A stretch of DNA of 64,000 bases, taken from Steromphala cineraria. Lineage: Eukaryota; Mollusca; Gastropoda; Trochida; Trochidae. Each line of letters starts with the position of its first letter. The first letter of the stretch is position 1. The position numbers and the translations under genes were made by a program. The stretch is from NCBI GenBank assembly GCA_916613615.1, contig OU744728.1, forward strand, positions 31,317,950 to 31,381,949, in the 5' to 3' direction. The notes beneath the pieces are model-generated. The model was not told where the DNA came from and did not search any database. It was given only the letters and a program-made list of their open reading frames with translations. Below are positions 23,443 through 34,197 of this stretch, piece by piece.

Positions 23443-25811
23443 TTTTAGCTCATCAGGACTGAAAGTCCAGATGGGCTTATGGCATGGCCCGTCGTCCGGC
23501 GTCCGTCCGTCCGTAAACTTTTGACACTTTCGACTTCTCCTCATGAACCATGCACATTAGAGAGCTGAAATTTTGTGTACAAGTACCTTAGCATATGGAG
23601 ATTCTAATTTGTAACTTTGGTGACCCTGTGACCCCAAATAGGGTCACAGGGGTCACAGCCTTAAATACCTATTTTCATCTTCTTCTCCAGTTCCAAAAGG
23701 AGTAGAGAGTTAAAAATTATATGTGCAGACTCCTTGGACAATGGAGATTCTAATTTGTAACTTTGGTGACCCTGTGACCCCAAATAGGGTCACAGGGGTC
23801 ACAACCTTAAAAACCTATTTTCATCTTCTTCTCCAGTTCCAGAAGGACTAGAGAGTTAAAGATTATATGTGCAGACTCCTTGGACAATGGAGATTCTAAT
23901 TTGTATCTTTGGTGACCCTGTGACCCCAAATAGGGTCACAGGGGTCACAACCTTAAAAACCTATTTTCATCTTCTTCTCCAGTTCTAAAAGGACTAGAGA
24001 GTTAAAAACGATATGTGCAGACTCCTTGGCCAATGGGGATCTAAATTGTAGATTTCGTGACCCCATGACCCCAAATAGGGTCACAGGGGTCACAACCTTA
24101 AAAACCTATTTTCATCTTCTTCTCCAGTTCTAAAAGGACTAGAGGGTTGAAAGTGATATGTGCAGACTCCTTGCACAATGGGGATTCTAATTTGTAACTT
24201 TGGTGAACCTGTGACCCCAAATAGGGTCACAGGGGTCACAACCTTAAAAACCTATTTTCATCTTCTACTCCAGTTCTAAAAGGACTAGAGAGTTGAAAGT
24301 GATATGTGCAGACTCCTTGGACAATGGGGATTCTAATTTGTAACTTTGGTGAACCTGTGACCCCAAATAGGGTCACAGGGGTCACAACCTTAAAAACCTA
24401 TTTTCATCTTCTACTCCAGTTCTAAAAGGACTAGAGAGTTGAAAATGATATGTGCAGACTCCTTGGACAATGGGGATTCTTAATTGTAACTTTGTTGACC
24501 CTGTGACCCCAAATAGGGTCACAGGGGTCACAACCTTAAAAACCTATTTTCATCTTCTACTCAAGTTCCAAAAGGTCTCGAGAGTTGAAAATGATATGTG
24601 CAGACTCCTTGGACAATGGGGATTCTTAATTGTAACTTTGGTGACCCTGTGACCCCAAATAGGGTCACAAGGGTCACAACCTTAAAACCTATTTTCATCT
24701 TCTTCTCAAGTTCTAAAAGGACTAGAGAGTTAAAAACGATATGTGCAGACTCCTTGGCCAATGGGGATCTTAATTGTAGATTTCGTGACTCCATGACCCC
24801 AAATAGGGTCACAGGGGTTACAACCTTAAAACCCTATTTTCATCTTCTTCTCCAGTTCTAAAAGGACTAGAGAGTTAAAAACGATATGTGCATACTCCTT
24901 GGCCAATGGGGATCTAAATTGTAACTTTGGTGAACCTGTGACCCCAAATAGGGTCACAGGGGTCACAACCTTAAAAACCTATTTTCATCTTCTTCTCCAG
25001 CTCTAAAAGGACTAGAGAGTTGAAAGTGATATGTGCAGACTCCTTGCACAATGGGGATTCTAATTTGTAACTTTGGTGAACCTGTGACCCCAAATAGGGT
25101 CACAGGGGTCACAACCTTAAAAACCTATTTTCATCTTCTACTCCAGTTCTAAAAGGACTAGAGAGTTGAAAGTGATATGTGCAGACTCCTTGGACAATGG
25201 GGATTCTAATTTGTAACTTTGGTGAACCTGTGACCCCAAATAGGGTCACAGGGGTCACAACCTTAAAAACCTATTTTCGTCTTCTACTCCAGTTCTAAAA
25301 GGACTAGAGAGTTGAAAATGATATGTGCAGACTCCTTGGACAATGGGGATTCTTAATTGTAACTTTGTTGACCCTGTGACCCCAAATAGGGTCACAGGGG
25401 TCACAACCTTAAAAACCTATTTTCATCTTCTACTCAAGTTCCAAAAGGTCTTGAGAGCTGAAATTATATGTGCAGACTCCTTGGCCAATTGGGATTCTAA
25501 ACTGTAAGTTTTGTGACCCCATGACCCCAAATAGGGTCACAGGGGTCACAATCTTAAAAACCTTTTTTCTCTCCATTAGATGACAGTCTATGGCAAATTT
25601 ATTTCTCCTTGGATATTTTAGTGTGGACTTCTTTCACTGTCTGATATTGGCGATCTAGAAAGTGTTGAATAATAATACATTTGTTTTGTAATTTTTGTTA
25701 TAGGTTTTCTTGCATTAGGTTACATCAGTTTCATTTTTAGCTCATCTTGCCTGTATAAAGCAAATTTGATATGATGCCTGATGAGCTACAGAGCCAATGG
25801 CTCTATTTTTT
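23443..25811 (+). repeat. 146-bp satellite array inside a dispersed repeat
   Basis: A dispersed repeat begins TTTAGCTCATCAGGACTGAA with GGCGTCCGTCCGTCCG and ends GATGAGCTACAGAGCC near 25811. Its centre has expanded to about 14 tandem units of 145-146 bp (CAGACTCCTTG recurs at about 23726, 23872, 24018, 24163, 24309 and onward to 25471). Each unit holds TGTGACCC-CAAATA-GGGTCACA, an 8-bp stem with a 6-base loop, followed by GGGGTCACAACCTT. The small ORFs here are repeats of the unit and not genes. Confidence 0.85.
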
Positions 25812-25917
25812 CATATATAAACACTATGAGAACCCCAATGCCTTGTTATGTGTGCTTGGCTGTATTGAGTACACATTTCACTTTCTCTGTCCGTTTAATG
25901 CAAGTAGATAGCAGTTT

Positions 25918-26725
25918 TTTAGCTCACCTTTACGAAGTAAATGTGAGCTTATGTCATGGCGCTTCGTCCGTCGTCCGTCTGTCCGTCCGTCCGTAAACTT
26001 TCAGGAAAAAGACTACTCCTCCTAAACGAATTCAGATATCATTCTGAAATTGTAGTATGTTATACCCATGGTGATTCCTCACAGAAAGGTAGACGTTTCA
26101 GTTTTGAGAATCCAAGATGGCCGCCATGGCAGCCATGTTGGATTTTCAATTAGATTTCACAAAAAAGACTACTCTTCCTAAACGAATCCAGATATCATTC
26201 TGAAATTGGAGTATGTTATACCTATGGTGAATCCTCACAGAAAGGTAGACGTTTCAGTTTTTTTAATCCAATATGGCCGCCATGGCAGCCTTATTGAATT
26301 TTCAATTAGATTTCACAAAAAAGACTACTCCTCCTAAACGAATCCAGATATCATTCTGAATTTTTAGTATGTTATACCCATGGTGATTCCTCACAGCCAT
26401 GTTGGATTTTCAATTAGATTTCACAAAAAAGACTACTCCTTCAAACGAATCCAGATATCATTCTGAAATTTGAGTATGTTATACCCATGGTGATTCCTCA
26501 CAGAATGGTAGACATTTCAAGTTTGAGAATCCAACATGGCCGCCATGGCAGCCATATTGAATTTTCAATTAGATTTCATGAAGAAGACTACTCTTCCTAA
26601 ACCAATTTAGATATCATTCTGAAATTGTAGTATGTTATACGTATGGTGATTCCGCACAGAAAGGTAGACGTTTCAGTTTTGAGAATCCAATATGGCCGCC
26701 ATGGCAGCCATATTGACTTTTCAGC
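25918..26725 (+). repeat. Dispersed repeat with five roughly 150-bp tandem units
   Basis: A head of TAGCTCACCTTTACGAAGTA and CGTCCGTCTGTCCGTCC is followed by about five units starting GACTACTC (near 26010, 26165, 26320, 26430, 26585). Most units end in an AAGATGGCCGCCATGGCAGCC-like block, a palindromic YY1-type sequence. No coding potential. Confidence 0.7.
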
Positions 26726-26783
26726 TGCAGATGACACATCATTATTATTAAATTATTAGCTTTCATCAAGTGATCACTCGCAC

Positions 26784-27905
26784 CATATAAATTCTCTAAT
26801 TTGAACTTACTAATCATAATATTATCTTGAATATTGAATATTTAAGATAGTCATGCAACTTGTTCTATATTGTTAAGTGTTTTAAAAAAAATTAGATGAA
26901 AGACAAACATAATTTATTAATTTGTTTAAAAAATTTATGGCAACTAGCTGCAAAAACCCAATCACATTAAACATCATGTTAAATTTTAAACAATGGTATC
27001 TCTCTTTTATTCCTTTAAATACCATATAAATTCTCTAATTTGAACTTACTAATCATAATATTATCTTGAATATGGAATATTTAAGATTGTCATGCAAGTT
27101 GTGCTATATTTTTAAGTGTTTCGAATAAATTCTCTAATTTGAACTTATTAATCATAATTTTATCTTGAATATGGAATATTTAAGATTGTCATGCAAGTGG
27201 TTCTATATTTTTAAGTGTTTTAAAAAAAAATGAAGATGAAAGACGAACATAATTTATTAATTTGTTTAAAATCTTTATGGCAACTAGCTGCAAAAACCCA
27301 ATCACATTAAACATCATGTTAAATTTTAAACAATGGTATCTCCCTTATATCCCTTTAAATACCACACATAAGGGGTCAACCAGAGTTCAGATATTTCTGT
27401 TGAGTCCACTATGCTACTCTAATACACATCCCAATACAGGCTGCTAGCATCACAATGTCAGCTGCTAGTCTGTTGCATAATCAACCTGACCCAATTGATA
27501 TGGTAGAGCATTATGCTATATGGCCATGTGTATGCAATAAGAGTTATGGAAATTAGACTTGTATTCTCAAGACAGTGATATGTTCTTTCTAAGAATAAAA
27601 CTTGTCAACAATAAGCTTTGTGTTTAGCAATCTACATGATAAGTTGATGTGGAAAGAGTTATTTTGCATCAGGTATCAGTTCCTGTGTTTTACTCATATT
27701 TGTACTATTTCTTTATCTAACAGAAGTTCTTCTTGACACAAACTCAATTTAGGACATAAGCTAACTATGTTTTGTGAAATTATATACATTGTTCACAACA
27801 ATGCATGTTCTCTCCCGTCAAGTCTTTAAATACAACACATAAGGGCTTAGCCAGAGTTCAGGTTTACATGCTCAACACACTATGCTTCTCCAAATACACA
27901 AAGCC
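26784..27905 (+). repeat. Local segmental duplications, AT-rich
   Basis: A segment starting ATAAATTCTCTAATTTGAAC at about 26786 recurs at about 27024 (partial) and 27126, including AACTAGCTGCAAAAACCC and ACATCATGTTAAATTTTAAA. The following block, ACACATAAGGGGTCAACCAGAG near 27362, recurs in diverged form near 27836. These are tandem duplications of unique-looking DNA and contain no gene. Confidence 0.65.
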
Positions 27906-28850
27906 AAATACTCAAATTGCTACACTCTCCTTAAAAACATGATGGCAGCCATAATCAATTATAATTTAAAAGATGGTTACACCATTAAACCATATTACCA
28001 CATCATTCATTTTAAGGTGAGCTTCTGTACCCTCGGAAGTCGGTACTTTTATTCACTATTGGAGTTACAAACATTCATTATGGACAGTTATTTAACTCTT
28101 TCGTCACCTGACTAAGTTCAAGCTGAAACGTCAAGTGATTATGACGTTTGCCATTTCTGCAAAAATGCATGAATATTGCTCAATTAAAAGTTTTAAAATT
28201 GAAAGTGTTGGTTTCAACTATATCATTGCCAACTTAAATGAAAATGTAAATATGAGATCGTTTTCGAAATTTCAGTTTTAAATTGCAAAGTTTCTTTTGG
28301 AATTCAGTGTATTACTGCAATGTGTGAAACTGCATTTATACCAGACAGGGGAGTTAGAAGTTACTGTTGTTTCCAAAATGTCATCAATTTTAATACAATG
28401 ATAGCACACTATTGTAACCACAGCTAGTTGGTTAAGTAAGATCAAAACTGGATGAGGATGCAGATGCCTCAGAGCAGGAACAAGTTTGAAATGTCAATGT
28501 TTGAATAGACAATCCTTTACTTTCTAACGTCATAGATAGTTATCATCCCCAACGTTAATCGCTTTTCAGAACATACACTCAGGGGCAAAGAACGATACCA
28601 ACTTTTAAAAAGAGTACACAACAAAATCCTGTTGTACATGAAATGCGACTACGACCCTTTGTAATTGGCACATAAGTTGTGAAGAAGTACTCACAATTTC
28701 AAACATCAAAGTATAATACTATTAATTGTATGACTGTTAAAATACACGAGGGGTCCCCAACTTTTTCAGTGTTTTTTTTTTTGGTCATAATCTTTGGAAT
28801 TGGAATTAAAACATTATGAAATGTAAAAATCTAATAAATATATAGAGATT
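27906..28850. other. Unannotated spacer
   Basis: AT-rich DNA. Short open frames (for example 27882-28115) show no recognisable domain and no splice support. Confidence 0.35.
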
Positions 28851-28984
28851 ATTACCCGAGGAAGTGTGTCATATGACTTTTACGAAACGAGTGTGAATTT
28901 TTGTATTACCCGAGCGAGAGCGAGGGTTATACACAAATTTGCACGAGTTTCGTAAAATTCATATGACACACTTCCTCGGGTAAT
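28851..28984. mobile_element. Foldback MITE with about 38-bp inverted arms
   Basis: The left arm starts ATTACCCGAGGAAGTGTGTC (28851) and the right arm (about 28945-28984) is its inverse, ending CTTCCTCGGGTAAT. A loop of about 55 bases holds further ACCCGAGCGAGAGCGAGGGT symmetry. No ORF. Confidence 0.75.
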
Positions 28985-29012
28985 AATTTCTTTATTACCG
29001 TTTCTATTCCAT

Positions 29013-29505
29013 TTGACCTATAATTTTTTAGGTTGGTATGGAGGTTTGTCTGTTCGCAACAAAAACAAAGTTTTTAAAATTGTTAATACCGCCAGCAAGA
29101 TCAGTGGAGTACCGTTCGAAAATATGTCCTTTATTTATGAGCGGCAGATTGTGAAGAAAGCTACTAAAATAAGAACCGATAGCTCCCATATCCTGTCCCA
29201 TCATTTCGAACTACTTCCTTCCGGACGCCGCTTTCGGATACCTTCGTTAAAAACAAATAGAGCCAGACAATCCTTCATACCAACAAGTATTCGTGAAATT
29301 AAAAAATGTGTTGAATCATGAAGCAGTTAATTTTACAATTATCCATCCTGTGTGACTTGCTTTTCTGTGTGTGACATATTGTTTATGTAATGTTTGTTTA
29401 AAGTTGTATATCGAGTGCCTATGTATATATGAGACCGTTGTTGATGTAAAAAGAATTTCCTACGGGATAATAAAGTATTATCTTATCTTATCTTATCTTA
29501 CCATC
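29013..29505 (+). pseudogene. 5'-truncated LINE: reverse transcriptase C-terminus and tail
   Basis: The frame from about 29028 to 29321 reads LGWYGGLSVRNKNKVFKIVN, then ASKISGVP, LPSGRRFRIP, a Lys/Arg-rich stretch (residues 85-95) and FIPTSIREI before the stop. This is the C-terminal tail typical of I/Nimb/L2-like LINE polyproteins. It is followed by a short 3' UTR and a (TCTTA)n tract (about 29480-29500), the usual 3' tail of such elements. Everything 5' of the tail is missing. Confidence 0.75.
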
Positions 29506-29555
29506 TTAGAAATAACCAAGAAACGGACCGCTTCCCTTGCGACGGCCAGATACAG

Positions 29556-29637
29556 TGACGTCACGAACAATGACGTTATGACGTCACAGGCGAAAAAATA
29601 CGGGAACTCGTGCTACAACAATCGTTGCTAGGCAAAA
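29556..29637 (+). promoter_or_regulatory. CRE cluster with RFX X-box
   Basis: Two full cAMP-response elements TGACGTCA (29556-29563 and 29579-29586) flank a half site TGACGT (29571-29576). GTTGCTAGGCAAAA (29624-29637), close to the RFX X-box consensus, follows 38 bases later. No gene start has been identified next to it, so the function is unknown. Confidence 0.45.
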
Positions 29638-29639
29638 GT

Positions 29640-30117
29640 GATATGTGCACTAGTGCTCATATTGAAAATATGTCACCACTTATTTTCAACCGTATGGGCA
29701 ATAAATAAAATTATTGTACATTAAACAATGTATTTTAACGGATGGAGATTACAGATCATTTACATACTATAGCTTGCATCAGAAACGTACATTTCGACTT
29801 CAAAATAATTTCAGGGCGTGAAAATGACACGTTTTACTCTCCTGCAAATTCATATATTTCGGGGGATTTTACAAATATTGTCTGAAACAAAAGTTGGGAG
29901 AAACCATTGTCAATGAATATTTAGAATGCAAATATCCAGTTAGTCCCAAATAAAGAAATTATCAACAAAAAGCATTTTATTTCCATTTCCGCGAGTACTA
30001 TAGTGTTTCATACAGTACGCAAGCCACTTAGGTTCTTTTAGGTTTTAAAGAAATGGTGTGTGTATATGCACTCAAAGTTTGTTTCTACTAATTTTGTTTT
30101 AATGATTTTATTGCATA
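29640..30117. other. Unannotated spacer
   Basis: AT-rich DNA between the CRE cluster and the MULE. No gene or repeat seen. Confidence 0.4.
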
Positions 30118-32130
30118 AAATAAACGGGGGAATCGCACGAAGTCGACACCTAGAAGCTGCAAGGTCCAAGCTGCCACATCCTTGACGCCAATGCCTACCC
30201 TGTACGACGAGGCATTATTATCCTTGAAGGATGGAGCATGGACACCAGGAAGTCGGGCTGCAGTTGTGGCAATGCCGGGCTACAAATCAACAAAAGACTC
30301 ACTGTAACGAGCCAGAAGAGCTACTTTCCCCAAACTGCCAACACACAGACGAGATGTGGAGATACCACAAGAATTCCAGGTTACAAACTCTGGTGAACAA
30401 TTCCTCTTCATCAACGATGGAACTGATGAAAAGATATTAGGCTTCAGTACCATGGGAAACCTTCATAACTTAGCTGCAGCTGACACGATCTTCGCTGATG
30501 GGACATTCTACGTCGTTCCATCAATTTTTTACCAACTCTACACCTTCCATGCCATGGTTAACAATAAGATGTACCCTTTGGTGTATCTCTTGCTGCCAAA
30601 CAAGAAGACAGACACTATCTCAGAGCCTTCAGGCTTGTCAAGACAGCTGCTGAGAACCGGGGACTTCAACTGGCACCGCAATGCATTCAGGTATGCATAT
30701 GTTTTTGTTAAAATATTCTTATTAGATTGGAAAAATGAATATATTTAAGCCATTAAAAGGTTGCCAAATTTACAATAATATAAATATTATTAAATAAAAA
30801 ATATAATGTAAATATGTATGATTCCAGATGGACTACGAGGCAGCAGCGAGAATAGCAGCTCCGAACGTCTTCCCTACAGCATCGTGGAGAGGGTGCTTCT
30901 TTCATTACACGCAGTGTGTGTGGAGGAAAGCCCAGCAACTCGGTTTGCAGACTGACTACAACGTCGACCCAGACGTCACCAGACTTGTGCGACGATTTGC
31001 TGCACTTCCTATGCTTCCCCCGGATCAGGTAAATTATGCAATATTATTAACTATATTACTTCCAATAACATTCCTATCGATCGGGTAACAATATAATCTT
31101 AAAATAATGTACAATCATATGTATTATAATATATTATGACATACGGACTATTATCTATTTCAGGTGTTAGACGTGGTGCTGCAGACGATAGGCGACATGC
31201 CTGACGATCCGAGGTGTCATCAACTCGCCGACTACATGACCAACAACTGGATGGAAGGCGACCTCCCGTTTGAGGCATGGAACCACCACAGTACCGACGC
31301 TCCTAGAACCAACAACCATTTAGAAGGTTGACATGGACGACTAAAGAAGATCATCAGCAAGGCTCATCCAAATGTTTTCGAACTAATAAAATTTCTGAAG
31401 GAGCAGCAGGGTAAGAACGAAATCACCACGGTGCAGATCGAAGGTGGACATCGTCTCCCACCCAGAAAAAAAACGTTACACCAATATGGACAGGCGTATC
31501 TCCATCCTGAAGGAACGCCTCGCAAGTGGCCAGATCTCACCCATTTCCTTCACTGACGATGTATCTGTTTTATTAAAACTGTCTTAATATGATATGTACC
31601 ATGTTCGGATCTATCCTTGTAAATATGTTTTAGAAGATGACTGACATTTTATGCTTTTGTGCTATTTGTAACGAAATGGGATTGTGAATGTACATGATAC
31701 TGTAATAACGTTATTCTTCAATGTATCCTGCATTCTTAATACAGAAATAATAGTATAATTAGTATCAGACATAAATGTGAAATTTAGTTTATTATTTATT
31801 ATTGTTGCTATTGTTACGATGAAAGGATTACATCGCTATTGGTACCACCAACTTTTTTAAGCAGTTTATTTACGATAAGTTACCATATTCCGAAAATATA
31901 CGATGTGATAATACTATAAATGTGAAATAAACCACTGTTTATTTAAATCCACTATTCGTTTTTTTCCTACTCTCAACTTTTAATGCAAGGTAATGTTTAA
32001 GACAACACGGGCGGGCTATTGTATTCGCTAATTGCTAATGTGGTCGAGAAGCACGAAGTCGACTCGATTTTGCTAGCTTTGTTGTTACACCCGTCCAAGT
32101 GTCGACTTCGTGCGATATAACCAAATAAAC
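30118..32130 (+). mobile_element. Mutator-like (MULE) transposon with inverted ends and 8-bp target duplication
   Basis: ATCGCACGAAGTCGACAC (30132-30149) is perfectly inverted at 32099-32116. AAATAAAC flanks both sides (30118-30125 and 32123-32130), giving an element of 1997 bp that begins GG at both ends. It carries one decayed transposase gene. MULEs usually duplicate 8-10 bp, which fits. A third copy of the core AGCACGAAGTCGACTC lies inside at about 32049, near the right end. Confidence 0.85.
30200..31587 (+). pseudogene. MULE transposase, broken by stops and frameshifts
   Basis: Conserved pieces in order: LPTHRRDVEIPQEF and NSGEQFLF; TIFADGTFYVVPSIFYQLYT, containing the first catalytic D; a segment ending LQLAPQCIQ; after an intron (30690 to about 30828), MDYEAAARIAAPNVFP (second D/E) and WRGCFFHYTQCVWRKAQQLG; after another intron, VLDVVLQTIGDMP from 31166 and NNHLEG. 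Lesions: an in-frame TAA at 30305-30307, a one-base loss near 30615 where the frame jumps, TGA at 31329-31331 where the family has Trp (NHLEGW), and one extra A in the run near 31466. The last frame ends at 31587. With four lesions the copy cannot encode a full transposase. Confidence 0.8.
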
Positions 32131-32141
32131 AGATACGCTGC

Positions 32142-32408
32142 TTAACTGGAGCACCGCAGCATTAAAACTTGTGTCATCCGCTTGCGACTAAATTTCTGTT
32201 TCTTTCCTCTGTACAGCAAGTCTAGAATTTCATTTTGTTGCTTTTCTCCTTTCTTTTTGAAGGGTGAATACTTTATGGTTTCCCCTCGTATCATAAACAA
32301 AAGAGTTTCAACGAATAATTGATTGTCAATTACAAATGAACTAGCATCCTTTTCCTTTTTGTCTTTATATTGATTTGAAATGTTTATAATTATACGTAAC
32401 CATTGCAA
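32142..32408 (-). pseudogene. LINE reverse-transcriptase linker fragment
   Basis: The - strand ORF contains LFVETLLFMIRGETIKYS, then a Lys-rich stretch and NEILDLL. This resembles the K-x-IRG-x-TIKYS-x-KKK linker between endonuclease and reverse transcriptase in L1/RTE-type LINEs. Only 88 codons are present, and it begins 12 bases beyond the MULE's target duplication. Confidence 0.4.
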
Positions 32409-33525
32409 AGTCTAAACGACATTATTATCCCCGCAGATTACAACGTCACTTTTTTTAGCAATTTTATCTGTTGATCACGATCATCGTAACCTCGGGGTCG
32501 TCATTAGGTCCATATAATTTTCTCTATGGTGATCAATAATTATCATATTACCCATATCGTCGGTGGTCATCAAAGTCTAGATAATTCCATATATGGCGAC
32601 CCCTCGTGCATTGCTTTTGAAAGAGCTGAAGAAGTTATTTGTAGTCCCCCATTCATCACAATTAGTTTTCCCAATGTTATCCGGAAATGCGCATCTTGTT
32701 GGCAATAAATTGAGGAGCGTTTACGTTTTAGAAAGTTGAACATATTCTTTCTTATATGTTTGTTCTTTCACACGTTTTATTATTTATGAAAATCTGGGTT
32801 TTTTTCATTTCACTGGTCACATCATATTTCGTTTTCACTGAATAATTATGCGGAATACACCAAAAACAAAAATAAAACGGCAATTTTTCTTAAAAATGGC
32901 ATTATTTTTTATCCATCGGTAATAGTGTTTTTAAAATAAAAACTCTATACAGGTCCCAGTATGTATTCAACATTCATTTCATATGATCCTCAGTATATTC
33001 TTCAAAAGCTAAGTCTTAATTAAGTACATAAAATTGGAAAGCATAATTTGATGATAGCAGTATTTGAAAAGCCCTTAACTATTAAAAACTCTTGAATCCA
33101 TAATGTTCTGGGATTTTATTATAAGATAGCACTAATTTTGAAAATAAAAAATTTCTGAATATTTTGATTTTTGTCAGATCTCTAATTAAGTCTTTAATTG
33201 TTTCATCAAATGAAAAGTGATGAATTACTATTCTGTAAAATAAAACTTAAGGGATGTTACAGTCACAGATACAAAGAGATGCTTGATTTACAGTTTCACA
33301 CTTAAATGACAGTGTAATAATTATCCAAAGCCATTTTATCCACCAAAGTTTGCATCTATGCTGTGATGTGACTAAGTAGACAAATAATAAGACAGAAAAA
33401 ATTAATCCATGTGATAAAAGAATGAGTTGACTTTTGATGGCATATGATAATATAGATTGTCCCTTAAGTGGGGAGTACTAAATGGTACACAATGGACATG
33501 CAGATTTGGAGATGACTGCAGATGA
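32409..33525. other. AT-rich spacer
   Basis: About 1.1 kb of AT-rich DNA with poly-A/T runs. No gene, splice signal with coding support, or shared repeat seen. Confidence 0.4.
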
Positions 33526-33957
33526 CCAGCGCTGTTCACTGCCCTCTTCACACCATCCATCCAACACTCACATCACCTACCAGCGCTGTTCACTGCCCTC
33601 TTCACACCATCCATCCAACACTCACATCACCTACCAGCGCTGTTCACTGCCCTCTTCACACCATCCATCCAACACTCACATCACCTACCAGCGCTGTTCA
33701 CTGCCCTCTTCACACCATCCATCCAACACTCACATCACCTACCAGCGCTGTTCACTGCCCTCTTCACACCATCCATCCAACACTCACATCACCTACCAGC
33801 GCTGTTCACTGCCCTCTTCACACCATCCATCCAACACTCACATCACCTACCAGCGCTGTTCACTGCCCTCTTCACACCATCCATCCAACACTCACATCAC
33901 CTACCAGCGCTGTTCACTGCCCTCTTCACACCATCCATCCAACACTCACATCAACAA
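33526..33957 (+). repeat. 54-bp minisatellite, eight essentially perfect copies
   Basis: Units start CCAGCGCTGTTCACTGCCCT and end CACTCACATCACCTA. Eight copies show no visible differences except at the very end. Because 54 is divisible by three, all frames stay open and give artefact ORFs of 163 and 188 codons. The near identity implies recent expansion or ongoing homogenisation. There are no spacers, so it is not CRISPR. Confidence 0.9.
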
Positions 33958-34197
33958 CAAATCAAGAACATAACAAGATATGTTTAATAAATTATTTGAG
34001 GATCTGTGTACAAAACTACAGGGATGGTTTGCATAGTTATTTTGGCATGATGGTATGTAATTGTTTGGTTCAAACATTGCATATGTAACAACTTTGGTTC
34101 AGTTGAGTCAATAGATTGTAATGGTGCACCACACATTTTGTGTACGCAATCAATGAAAATAGATGATGAGAGCATGGATATGTCAATATGCACAGTG

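Noticed and set aside
24452..25507. MQTPWTMGILNCNF-type ORFs
   Set aside because: Repeated reading of the 146-bp satellite unit.
30356..30748. Stand-alone 130-codon gene
   Set aside because: It is one frame of the decayed MULE transposase, opened at an internal GTG and closed by a frame change and intron read-through.
33526..33957. CRISPR array
   Set aside because: Repeats are directly adjacent with no spacers, and the DNA is eukaryotic.
33482..34088. 163- and 188-codon ORFs
   Set aside because: Both are different frames of the same 54-bp perfect repeat; no start context, splice support or domain.
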